A stretch of 23,080 nt of DNA from contig DRGS01000172.1 of the NCBI GenBank assembly GCA_011053245.1, positions 1-23,080 on the forward strand. Reading direction: 5' to 3'. The position numbers were made by a program, and so were the translations under genes. The stretch comes from Phycisphaerales bacterium. GTDB lineage: Bacteria > Planctomycetota > Phycisphaerae > Sedimentisphaerales > Anaerohalosphaeraceae. Positions 1 to 8,645 of the stretch are shown piece by piece. Below the pieces are notes generated by a model. The model was not told the DNA's origin, did not search any database, and saw only the letters and a list, made by a program, of their open reading frames with translations. Numbering within the stretch: the first letter of the stretch is position 1; every line of letters begins with the position of its first letter.

Positions 1-1750
<1,750 letters not shown>

Positions 1751-1752
1751 GA

Positions 1753-2871
1753 ATGGAATATGCCCGTCAAGACATAAACTATATGAAGCGTGCCCTGAAG
1801 CATGCAACCCGCGGCATTGGCTACGTTGAGCCAAACCCCGCCGTCGGATGTGTCATCGTAAAGGGCAACCAGATCATCGGCCAGGGCTGGCACAAAAAAT
1901 TCGGCGACGCACACGCCGAGGTAAACGCCATTGAAGACTGCAAGGAGATCGGCGCAAACCCGAAAGACTCAACCATGTTCGTCACCTTAGAGCCATGCTG
2001 CCACCATGGCAAAACGCCCCCATGCACCAAAGCGATAATCGACGCCAAAGTAAAAAAAGTTTTCATCGCCATCGCGGACCCTTCCGAACATGTCGGCGGC
2101 AAGGGCATCGAACAACTCAAAGAAGCCGGGCTTGAAGTTGACATCGGCCTCTGCCAGCACGAAGCAAAACTCCTCAACCCGTGGTTCATAAAATACGCAC
2201 AGACAAAACGCCCATGGACGATCCTCAAGTGGGCACAGAGCATCGACGGCAAACTCGCATACGCAAATATCGACGACGAACATCGCTGGATATCCAACGC
2301 CACCAGCCGAAAAGACGTCCACGCACTCAGACGTCAGTGTCAGGGAATACTCGTCGGAATAAACACCATCCTCGCAGACGACCCGCAACTGACCCCGCGA
2401 CCGCCGCGCGGCAAAAAACCTGCCCGTATCGTCCTCGATAGTAATCTGCGAATACCGCTTACCTGCACCGTCATGCGAACAACAAAGAGCTTCCCAACCA
2501 TCGTCATCACAACCCACCAAGCCGTAAGTGAAAACCCAAAAAAAGCCGACAGGATATTCGAAAAAGGAGCAGAGGTCATCGTCGTCCCGTCTTTAGATGG
2601 AAAATGCGATCTCACAGTCGCACTTGACGGTCTTGGCGACCGCGGCATAGCCCAGCTTCTCGTTGAAGGCGGCAGAGAAGTCATCGCAAGCTTCATCAGA
2701 TCGCACCTCGCAGACGAAGCAAGGATCTACATCGCGCCGAAGTTCCTCGGCCCCGATGGCGACGCGGACATAACCGAAACATTAATCGACATCACCGCCG
2801 ACCTCAAACACACATCAGTAACCAACCTCGACGGCGACACATGCATCAGAGGATTATTCAAAGACATATAA
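1753..2871 (+). CDS. ribD: Bifunctional riboflavin biosynthesis deaminase/reductase RibD
   Basis: Cytoplasmic enzyme carrying out the second and third steps of riboflavin synthesis from GTP: deamination of the pyrimidine, then NADPH-dependent reduction of the ribosyl side chain. At 372 residues it is full length. The N-terminal deaminase domain has the zinc site HAE at 54-56 with Cys82 and Cys91 of the PCxxxGxxPPC motif. The C-terminal reductase domain runs from about residue 155, with KWAQSIDGKLA (159-169), VGINTILADDP (201-211) and VEGG (304-307). The ATG at 1753 is preferred over an internal ATG at 1783, because RibD proteins normally carry a short D-x-x-YM lead-in before the first helix. 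The Shine-Dalgarno sequence is weak, which fits translational coupling to ligA two bases upstream. The gene ends tail to tail with uvrC, only four bases apart. No other rib gene is in view. Confidence 0.95.
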   Translation: MEYARQDINYMKRALKHATRGIGYVEPNPAVGCVIVKGNQIIGQGWHKKFGDAHAEVNAIEDCKEIGANPKDSTMFVTLEPCCHHGKTPPCTKAIIDAKVKKVFIAIADPSEHVGGKGIEQLKEAGLEVDIGLCQHEAKLLNPWFIKYAQTKRPWTILKWAQSIDGKLAYANIDDEHRWISNATSRKDVHALRRQCQGILVGINTILADDPQLTPRPPRGKKPARIVLDSNLRIPLTCTVMRTTKSFPTIVITTHQAVSENPKKADRIFEKGAEVIVVPSLDGKCDLTVALDGLGDRGIAQLLVEGGREVIASFIRSHLADEARIYIAPKFLGPDGDADITETLIDITADLKHTSVTNLDGDTCIRGLFKDI

Positions 2872-2875
2872 GCGA

Positions 2876-4213
2876 TTATTGTCCCAACGTCTTTTTTGTT
2901 CTGAGGATATGATGATAATGCTGAGCGAAGCGGTGGGCTTCATCGCGTACATATTGCAGCAGTTTCTTCGCCGCCGCGTTTGACGGTAACTTCACCGGCT
3001 TATCCTTACCGCTGACATAAATGATCTCCTCCCGTTTCGCGATTGAAGCTAAGTGCGGCTGCGTCGCCCCCATCTCCTTAAACGCATCCTCGGCTGCGTG
3101 CAAATGTCCCAATCCGCCATCGATCAGCACCATATCCGGCCACAGCGTTTCACCCGCCATCGCCTTCTTGTACCGCCGCCGAAGCACCTCCTTCATCGAC
3201 GCATAGTCATCGATCCCCTTAACACCCTTGATCTTAAACCGCCGGTATCCGCTCTTGAACGGCTTACCGTCAATAAACTGCACCATCGAAGCAACCGTCT
3301 CGGTCCCGCCCAAATGAGCCACATCAAAACCCTCTATCGTTCGTATAGGAGATTCGGATTTGAACATCTTCTGCAATTTGGCCAGAGCCTCTGTCGGGTC
3401 CGGAGCAAAAACTTCCGGCTGAACATTCGCCTCGACGCTCCCCCTGCGGTCAAGCCTCTCGATCAATCGGATCCTGTCCCGATACATCGCCGCCGCCTCA
3501 AAGTCCAGCTTCTCTGACGCCGCCTCCATCTGCTTTTTCAATTGCCGCAATATCACCGACCGCTTCGACTGCAAAAATTTAACAAGGTCCGTTATGATCT
3601 TGCGATACTCATCCTTATCGATCCGCGCCCCGCACGGAGCTGCGCACTGCTTTATGCTATACAGTAAGCAGGGCCGAAAAAACCGCCGCTTGTCATCATC
3701 TTCCCGAATATCCAGCCCGCACGTGCGAAACTTATATATCTTCTGAAGCAGCACCATCGTCGCCCGCAGATCGTTAACGCCGGTAAACGGTCCGAACAGT
3801 TTACTGCGAGCCTTCGGTTCGCGAGTAATATACACACCCGGAAAATCGTCCCTTGTCGTGATCTCCAGATACGGAAACGTCTTATCGTCGGCCAGTGCGG
3901 TATTATACGGCGGATGAATATCCTTGATGAGCCTGGCTTCCTGCAATATCGCATCGACCTCGCTAATGGTCTCGATAAAATCCACCGTTGCGACCTTGCG
4001 AACCATCTCGACGATCTTAGGGCCGCGGCTAACCATAAGATCGGCCCCATCCTGAAAATAGCTCGACGCCCGCGACCGAAGATTCTTCGCCTTACCTATA
4101 TAAAGGACCGTATCTTTAGCGTCCTTCATAAAGTACAAACCCGGCCCCGCCGGAAAAGCCCTGATCTTCTCACGAACCGGATCGATCCTCGCACTGTCAT
4201 TTCGTCCCGTCAT
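2876..4213 (-). CDS. uvrC: Short UvrC-type excinuclease subunit lacking the HhH tail
   Basis: UvrC makes the two incisions around a lesion in nucleotide excision repair. With the ATG at 4213 the protein has 445 residues. It contains the GIY-YIG nuclease (about 25-105, with LYIGKAKNLRSR), the four Cys (165, 182, 190, 194) expected of the UvrC Fe-S cluster, a UVR helix pair (LDFEAAAMYRDRI, about 237-249) and the RNase H-like nuclease. The latter's acidic residues are seen in EGFD (D297), LIDGG (D365) and RDEAHRF (D424, H427). UvrC is usually about 560-620 residues. Here the stretch between the UVR helices and EGFD is only about 45 residues, where I expect well over 100, and the C-terminal (HhH)2 DNA-binding domain is absent. 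An upstream in-frame TTG (4249) is rejected as start because it is the first triplet of the -35 box. It faces ribD tail to tail. Confidence 0.9.
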   Translation of the reverse strand: MTGRNDSARIDPVREKIRAFPAGPGLYFMKDAKDTVLYIGKAKNLRSRASSYFQDGADLMVSRGPKIVEMVRKVATVDFIETISEVDAILQEARLIKDIHPPYNTALADDKTFPYLEITTRDDFPGVYITREPKARSKLFGPFTGVNDLRATMVLLQKIYKFRTCGLDIREDDDKRRFFRPCLLYSIKQCAAPCGARIDKDEYRKIITDLVKFLQSKRSVILRQLKKQMEAASEKLDFEAAAMYRDRIRLIERLDRRGSVEANVQPEVFAPDPTEALAKLQKMFKSESPIRTIEGFDVAHLGGTETVASMVQFIDGKPFKSGYRRFKIKGVKGIDDYASMKEVLRRRYKKAMAGETLWPDMVLIDGGLGHLHAAEDAFKEMGATQPHLASIAKREEIIYVSGKDKPVKLPSNAAAKKLLQYVRDEAHRFAQHYHHILRTKKTLGQ

Positions 4214-4249
4214 AACACCATTGTAATAAATCACGTCTGTAGTTGTCAA
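4211..4249 (-). promoter_or_regulatory. Strong sigma70-type promoter, predicted leaderless, for uvrC
   Basis: On the minus strand a perfect -35 TTGACA (4244-4249) is followed by an 18-base spacer and a -10 TACAAT (4220-4225, five of six consensus bases). Six bases later comes ATG (4211-4213). A start site the usual seven bases past the -10 falls on the A of that ATG, so the mRNA would have no leader. No Shine-Dalgarno precedes this ATG, which agrees. The longer alternative start would place the promoter inside the coding sequence. Confidence 0.7.
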
Positions 4250-4264
4250 GTGGTCGCAGGACAG

Positions 4265-4291
4265 GTTAAAAACGCTGAGGCTAAGCTCGGC
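4265..4291 (-). terminator. Weak intrinsic terminator candidate after xylB
   Basis: Read on the minus strand, a six-base-pair stem with one mismatch (GCcGAG against CTCaGC, 4274-4291) overlaps the last codons and stop of xylB and is followed by GTTTTT (4268-4273). The stem is short and imperfect. It sits just upstream of the uvrC promoter, where a terminator would be expected. Confidence 0.3.
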
Positions 4292-5759
4292 ATAAGGTCG
4301 TCAACCAATTTTCGTACATATCTCGATAGAGTTGTCGATCCTTAGTGTCAGGCTCTACCTCGTCAACTTTTTGTAAGCCGACAAATGCCTCTGAGCACCC
4401 CTTATAAACACCGACCCCGATACCTGCTCCGCGAGCGGCTCCCTGCGAGCCATCCGTATTGTATAATTCGATGCGGGCGTCGGCAATCGTCGCTAAAGTC
4501 TTCGCGAAGATCGGGCTGAGAAACATGTTTGTTTTTCCCGCTCGAATGTTTTTGACTTCCAGGCCCATGGCTTTCATGATCTCAAGACCGTAATTAACTG
4601 CCGAGGCGATCCCTTCCTGACCGGCCCGCAGCAGATGCCCCTGGGAATGGACATTAAAATTGAGTCCATGAACGGAACACCCGAGAACTTTGTTTTCCAA
4701 TGTCCGTTCAGCGCCGTTGCCGTACGGAAGGATACTCAGGCCCTCACTGCCGATCGCAGCCGTAGCCGCCAACTCATTCATCGCCGGATAATCGATCCCC
4801 GCGGCAGTATTGTGCTTGAGCCAACTGTTCAGGATGCCGGTCCCGTTGATGCAAAGCAGTGAACCGTATCGATGTTGCTCCGCGGTATTATTAACATGTA
4901 CAAATGTATTGACGCGGGACTTTTCGTCATAGCAGGGTTTGTCGGAGATACCATACACGACCCCGGAGGTTCCGGCAGTGGCGGCGATCTGACCCGGATC
5001 GAGTACACCCAGCGAAAAAGCATTATTGGGTTGATCTCCCGCACGATACGAAACGACGGTCCCAGCCTTTAATCCCAACTCATCGGCGGCCCGCGTTGTT
5101 AATTCGCCATGGATCGCGAATGTATCCGCTGCTTCGGGGATAAGGTCGCTGCTGAAGTCAAAAGCATCCATCACTTCCCGGGCAAGCCGTTGATTCGGAA
5201 AATCCCAAAGGATACCCTCTGAAAGCCCCGACTTGGTTGTAATGATCGTATCGGTCATTTTCATTGCAAGATAATCGCCGGGAAGCATGATCCGGTCTAT
5301 CTTGTCATAGATATGAGGCTCGTTTTCTTTGACCCATGCAAGCTTGGCCGCGGTAAAGTTCCCCGGATGATTCAGCATCACTTCGAGACATTTTTTAGCG
5401 CCGATCGTTTCTTTTGCTTTTTCGCCGAAGGACACCGCTCGGCTGTCACACCAGATGATCGAAGGTCTCAGGACGTTTTTGCTTTTATCCACACAGACAA
5501 GTCCGTGCATCTGATAGGTGATCCCAATGGCCTTGATGTCGGCTGTGTCGATCCGGGCTTCGTCCAGCAGTATTTTCGTTGCGTTTACAAGCGCATCCCA
5601 CCAGTCCTGAGGATTCTGTTCGGCCCAGCCGGGCTGATCGCAAATGATCGGCATCTCTTTCGGAGGATAGCTTGCCGAGGCGACTACACGCCCGGTATCA
5701 ACCTCTAAAAGAGTAGCTTTGATCGACGAGGTCCCGGAATCATAACCCAAAAGATACAT
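4281..5759 (-). CDS. xylB: Xylulokinase (FGGY family)
   Basis: Phosphorylates D-xylulose with ATP to xylulose 5-phosphate, feeding the pentose phosphate pathway in the cytoplasm. At 492 residues the length is normal. Visible marks are the N-terminal phosphate-binding GYDSGT with Asp7, the substrate contact motif MHG at 84-86, WCDSRA (103-108), the catalytic Asp242 inside AGDQPNNA, and the second phosphate-binding loop TAGTSG at 261-266. The AGDQPNNA form differs from the GGGDNAA form of enterobacterial XylB. It matches, from memory, the Bacteroidota-type enzyme, which the whole protein resembles closely. The start is supported by AAAGGAA six to seven bases upstream. It lies 67 bases downstream of xylA on the same strand, so the two form an operon. 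Other FGGY pentulose kinases are possible, but xylA beside it makes xylulose the likely substrate. Confidence 0.93.
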   Translation of the reverse strand: MYLLGYDSGTSSIKATLLEVDTGRVVASASYPPKEMPIICDQPGWAEQNPQDWWDALVNATKILLDEARIDTADIKAIGITYQMHGLVCVDKSKNVLRPSIIWCDSRAVSFGEKAKETIGAKKCLEVMLNHPGNFTAAKLAWVKENEPHIYDKIDRIMLPGDYLAMKMTDTIITTKSGLSEGILWDFPNQRLAREVMDAFDFSSDLIPEAADTFAIHGELTTRAADELGLKAGTVVSYRAGDQPNNAFSLGVLDPGQIAATAGTSGVVYGISDKPCYDEKSRVNTFVHVNNTAEQHRYGSLLCINGTGILNSWLKHNTAAGIDYPAMNELAATAAIGSEGLSILPYGNGAERTLENKVLGCSVHGLNFNVHSQGHLLRAGQEGIASAVNYGLEIMKAMGLEVKNIRAGKTNMFLSPIFAKTLATIADARIELYNTDGSQGAARGAGIGVGVYKGCSEAFVGLQKVDEVEPDTKDRQLYRDMYENWLTTLCRA

Positions 5760-5826
5760 GACAAATTCCTTTAAAGTTCATTCATAAAAAATTCAACCCA
5801 ACCCAGCAAACGTTCCTATACCGAAT

Positions 5827-7140
5827 TTAGCGAATATACTCGTTTAAGATATTTTCAAGCATTTCCTGTCTGCCGCTTTGAATTTGCGGTTCACCGTTTT
5901 CTAAGATATACTTTTCCATGTCGTCAAACGAAGATTGACCGTTTTCGATCGTCCGCCCGAATTCGCTGTCCCAACCGGCATAACGCTCTTTGATCTGGTC
6001 TTCAAAGACCCCGTCTTCAAGCATTTTGGCCGCGATCTTTAATCCCCGTGCAAATGCGTCCATCCCGCCAATATGCCCATGGAAAAGATCGGCCGGGTCG
6101 ATGGATTGCCTGCGGACCTTTGCATCGAAGTTTAACCCGCCTGTCGTAAATCCACCGCTCTTGACAATGACATACATTGCCAGTGTTGCGTCATAGATAT
6201 TGGTCGGGAACTGGTCCGTATCCCATCCCAGCAGCATGTCGCCGCGGTTGGCGTCCACGGATCCCAGCAAGTTGTTAGCTGTGCAAAGAGTCAGATCGTG
6301 CTGAAAATCATGCCCGGCCAGGGTCGCGTGATTAGCTTCGATGTTCAGCTTGAAATCATCCAATAGACCGTACTTTTGAAGAAAGGCCATGCAGTTGCCC
6401 GCATCGAAGTCGTATTGGTGTTTGGTAGGCTCTTTCGGTTTTGGCTCGATCAGGAGCTGTCCCTTAAAGCCGATCTTGTTCTTGTATTCGACGGCCATTT
6501 TCAAAAGCGTTGCAAGGTGATCGAGTTCGCGGCCCATGTCAGTGTTCAAGAGCGTATCATAGCCTTCTCTACCGCCCCAGAAAACATACCCCTGACCGCC
6601 AAGCTCACAGGTGATCTCCATGGCTTTTTTAATCTGACTCGCCGCGTAAGCAAACACGTCCGGCGAAGGATTCGTGCCCGCACCCGCCATAAACCGGCGA
6701 TGTGAGAAGGCGTTGGTTGTTCCCCATAACAGTTTTACGCCGGTATCATTCTGTAATTTTTTCGCTTTTGCGACGATCTTATCGAGTCGGGCGTTTGTTT
6801 CAGAAAGGGTGTCGGCTTCGGGCGCGATATCTCTGTCATGGAAGCACCAGAACTTGACACCCAGTTTTGTAAAGAATTCAAAGGCGGCATCCATCGTATC
6901 CTCAGCTACCTGCATCGGATCCGACGAACTGTTGTACTCTCTGATGATCGTCGCTCCGCCAAAGGGGTCGCCGCCAAGGCCCTTAAACGTATGCCAGTAG
7001 CAAACCGCGAAACGAAGATGCTCCGCCATCGTTTTCCCCATAACCATCTCATCGGGATCATAGTGCTTAAACGCGAATGGATTCTTAGACTCGCTGCCTT
7101 CGAATTGAATTTTGTTAATACCCGGAAAGAATTCTTTCAC
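5827..7140 (-). CDS. xylA: Xylose isomerase (class II)
   Basis: Cytoplasmic metal-dependent TIM-barrel enzyme interconverting D-xylose and D-xylulose. The 437 residues and the N-terminal extension fit the long class II group. Catalytic and metal-site features are all present: His101 and Asp104 in WCFHDRD, the VFWGGREGY signature at 186-194 followed by NTD, Glu232 and Lys234 in IEPKPKEPTKHQYD, Glu268 and His271 in IEANH, and Asp296, Asp307 and Asp309. The start is a GTG (7138-7140), supported by GGGAG six bases upstream (7147-7151). It is first in the xylA-xylB operon, behind a leader of roughly 130 bases that contains two inverted repeats. The sequence resembles Bacteroidota and PVC enzymes. 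Identification is secure. Confidence 0.96.
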   Translation of the reverse strand: MKEFFPGINKIQFEGSESKNPFAFKHYDPDEMVMGKTMAEHLRFAVCYWHTFKGLGGDPFGGATIIREYNSSSDPMQVAEDTMDAAFEFFTKLGVKFWCFHDRDIAPEADTLSETNARLDKIVAKAKKLQNDTGVKLLWGTTNAFSHRRFMAGAGTNPSPDVFAYAASQIKKAMEITCELGGQGYVFWGGREGYDTLLNTDMGRELDHLATLLKMAVEYKNKIGFKGQLLIEPKPKEPTKHQYDFDAGNCMAFLQKYGLLDDFKLNIEANHATLAGHDFQHDLTLCTANNLLGSVDANRGDMLLGWDTDQFPTNIYDATLAMYVIVKSGGFTTGGLNFDAKVRRQSIDPADLFHGHIGGMDAFARGLKIAAKMLEDGVFEDQIKERYAGWDSEFGRTIENGQSSFDDMEKYILENGEPQIQSGRQEMLENILNEYIR

Positions 7141-7186
7141 AATTAACTCCCTTAAATTTTACTTAATAGGCTTTTTCTTCCAATAG

Positions 7187-7226
7187 AGGCCAATGTCGTG
7201 ACATCACTATTCTCAGGTATTGGCCT
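7187..7226. repeat. Inverted repeat AGGCCAAT/ATTGGCCT in the xylA leader
   Basis: Perfect 8-base arms AGGCCAAT (7187-7194) and ATTGGCCT (7219-7226) are separated by 24 bases. They lie between the predicted xylA start site and its GTG, so they could be a regulator site or an mRNA stem. There is no T-run after either arm, so a terminator is unlikely. Confidence 0.5.
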
Positions 7227-7257
7227 TGTGAGTACCGGCAACATCGAAAAAAATGGC

Positions 7258-7269
7258 AGACTGCAGTCT
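7258..7269. repeat. Perfect 12-bp palindrome AGACTGCAGTCT
   Basis: The 12 bases are identical on both strands, as expected for a homodimeric regulator site. It sits just downstream of the predicted xylA transcription start (about 7276), a typical repressor position. No second copy was noticed in the window. Confidence 0.45.
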
Positions 7270-7282
7270 TGATTTCGTTCGC

Positions 7283-7311
7283 TTTATATTAATTTTAGTA
7301 GATATTCTAAA
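7283..7311 (-). promoter_or_regulatory. Candidate xylA promoter
   Basis: On the minus strand TTTAGA (7306-7311, four of six) is followed, after 17 bases, by TATAAA (7283-7288, five of six). Transcription would begin near 7276, leaving a leader of about 135 bases before the xylA GTG. The setting is AT-rich, so chance matches are possible. Confidence 0.4.
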
Positions 7312-7313
7312 TA

Positions 7314-7328
7314 AACTTTGCTAAAGTT
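7314..7328. repeat. Inverted repeat AACTTT-gct-AAAGTT
   Basis: Two perfect 6-base arms with a 3-base centre make a 15-bp symmetric element. It abuts the predicted xylA -35 box (7306-7311) and lies upstream of the Gfo promoters. It could serve a dimeric activator or repressor acting on both directions. Confidence 0.45.
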
Positions 7329-7346
7329 CAAGCGGATTTTATTTTT

Positions 7347-7375
7347 TTGACTTTTTCTGGACCTTGAATTAAACT
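7347..7375 (+). promoter_or_regulatory. Candidate distal promoter for the Gfo-isomerase-DUF1080 operon
   Basis: TTGACT (7347-7352, five of six) and TAAACT (7370-7375, four of six) are separated by 17 bases. This would give a leader of about 63 bases. Confidence 0.4.
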
Positions 7376-7398
7376 GTTGCCTACAGAGACGATGCAAT

Positions 7399-7427
7399 TT
7401 GACGCTATGCAAAAAAATCATTTTATT
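7399..7427 (+). promoter_or_regulatory. Candidate proximal promoter for the Gfo-isomerase-DUF1080 operon
   Basis: TTGACG (7399-7404, five of six) and TTTATT (7422-7427, four of six) are 17 bases apart. The resulting short leader would still contain the AAGGAG ribosome site at 7434-7439. The -10 is weak. Confidence 0.35.
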
Positions 7428-7444
7428 TCATAAAAGGAGCCTCT

Positions 7445-8617
7445 ATGGAATTGGGAAGAAAATTGAATATGGGAATGGTTGGCGGCGGTCCGGGGGCTTT
7501 CATTGGCGATGTACATCGTAAGGCTGCCAGAATGGACGGAGGAATCGAGATCGTCGGTGGCGCATTTGACATTAATCCGCGAAAATCAAAAAAAATGGCA
7601 AAGGAATTATATCTGGACAGGAAACGCTGTTACGGCGACTATGAGGAGATGATAGCCAAGGAGCTGAAATTGCCTGTTGGTGAGCGAATGGACTTCATTA
7701 CGATCTGCACGCCGAACAACTGGCATTTTCCTATCGCCAAAGCCTGCCTCGAAGCCGGTTTCCACGTCATGTGTGAAAAGCCAATGACACTGACCACGAA
7801 ACAAGCACGCGACCTGGTTAGGATCGTCAAAAAAACACGCAGGGTTTTCGGACTGATGCACAATTATACCGGTTACCCGATGGTTAAACTTGCTCGTGAT
7901 ATGGTCAAAAATGGCGAGATCGGTAAAGTTCGCAAGATCGTTGTCCAGTATCCGCAGGGTTGGCTCGCTACTGCCCTGGAAAGGACCGGCCAAAAGCAAG
8001 CGGAATGGAGAGCCGATCCAAAGCAAAGCGGAGGATCCGGTTGCGGCGGCGACATTGGAACTCACGCCGAAAATCTTGCCGAATATATTACGGGCCTCAA
8101 GATTACTCATCTTTGCGCAGAGTTGACCGCATTCGTAAAGGGAAGAAAACTCGATGATGATGTTAATTGCCTGGTTAAGTACAACAATGGCGCCCGGGGC
8201 GTACTTCATGCCAGCCAGGTCTCCGTTGGAGAAGAAAACAATCTGGCCATCTGGATCTATGGAGAAAATGGCGGTTTGGAGTGGCATCAGGAGCAACCCA
8301 ACAGTTTGCAGGTTAAACCGTTGGATGGCCCGATACGGCTCTGGAAACGCGGCAATGACTATGTAGCCAAATACAGCGATGCCGCGGGCAGGGCAACACG
8401 GTTACCACCCGGCCATCCCGAAGCATTTTTCGAGGCATTCGCGAATAACTACCTGAATTTCACGGATACGATACGAGCGAAAATGACCCGGACAAAGATA
8501 GACCCTGTCATTAAGGACTTCCCGGACGTCAAAGACGGACTTCGAGGAATGCTGTTTTTGGAAACACTCCTGGCAAGTGCGAAAAGTAAACAGAAATGGA
8601 CCAAATTTAAAAAATGA
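7445..8617 (+). CDS. Gfo/Idh/MocA-family sugar dehydrogenase
   Basis: NAD(P)-dependent oxidoreductase of the Gfo/Idh/MocA family, 390 residues, a usual length. The N-terminal Rossmann fold shows GGGPGAFIG (13-21). The family signature EKP is at 111-113, and the catalytic-type DIGTHAEN stretch has Asp203 and His207. There is no signal peptide or Tat motif, unlike many planctomycete relatives, so it should be cytoplasmic. AAGGAG five bases before the ATG supports the start. It leads an operon with a TIM-barrel isomerase and a DUF1080 lipoprotein. In characterised systems this combination oxidises a glycoside at C3 so that the 3-keto product can be cleaved. It is divergent from xylAB, so a xylose-containing or related glycoside is a reasonable but unproven substrate. 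Inositol or other sugar dehydrogenase activity cannot be excluded from sequence alone. Confidence 0.85.
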   Translation: MELGRKLNMGMVGGGPGAFIGDVHRKAARMDGGIEIVGGAFDINPRKSKKMAKELYLDRKRCYGDYEEMIAKELKLPVGERMDFITICTPNNWHFPIAKACLEAGFHVMCEKPMTLTTKQARDLVRIVKKTRRVFGLMHNYTGYPMVKLARDMVKNGEIGKVRKIVVQYPQGWLATALERTGQKQAEWRADPKQSGGSGCGGDIGTHAENLAEYITGLKITHLCAELTAFVKGRKLDDDVNCLVKYNNGARGVLHASQVSVGEENNLAIWIYGENGGLEWHQEQPNSLQVKPLDGPIRLWKRGNDYVAKYSDAAGRATRLPPGHPEAFFEAFANNYLNFTDTIRAKMTRTKIDPVIKDFPDVKDGLRGMLFLETLLASAKSKQKWTKFKK

Positions 8618-8645
8618 TCTAACCTGAAAAATAGGAGATAAGACG

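Larger units (their letters stand above)
7141..7444. other. Divergent xylA / Gfo intergenic regulatory region
   Basis: These 304 bases hold no credible open reading frame. They are AT-rich compared with the flanking genes. I see one candidate promoter for xylA, two for the plus-strand sugar operon, and three inverted repeats (7187-7226, 7258-7269, 7314-7328), listed separately. Shared control of the two divergent sugar operons is the natural reading. Confidence 0.75.

Noticed and set aside
3053..3517. Plus-strand open frame of about 154 codons within uvrC, and similar long frames opposite other genes
   Set aside because: They lie wholly antisense to strongly supported genes, have no recognisable domains or ribosome sites, and arise from third-position bias.
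4214..4249. Longer uvrC start at TTG 4249
   Set aside because: The TTG is the first triplet of a perfect TTGACA -35 box. The added 12 residues have no family similarity and no ribosome site; ATG 4213 fits the GIY-YIG domain start.
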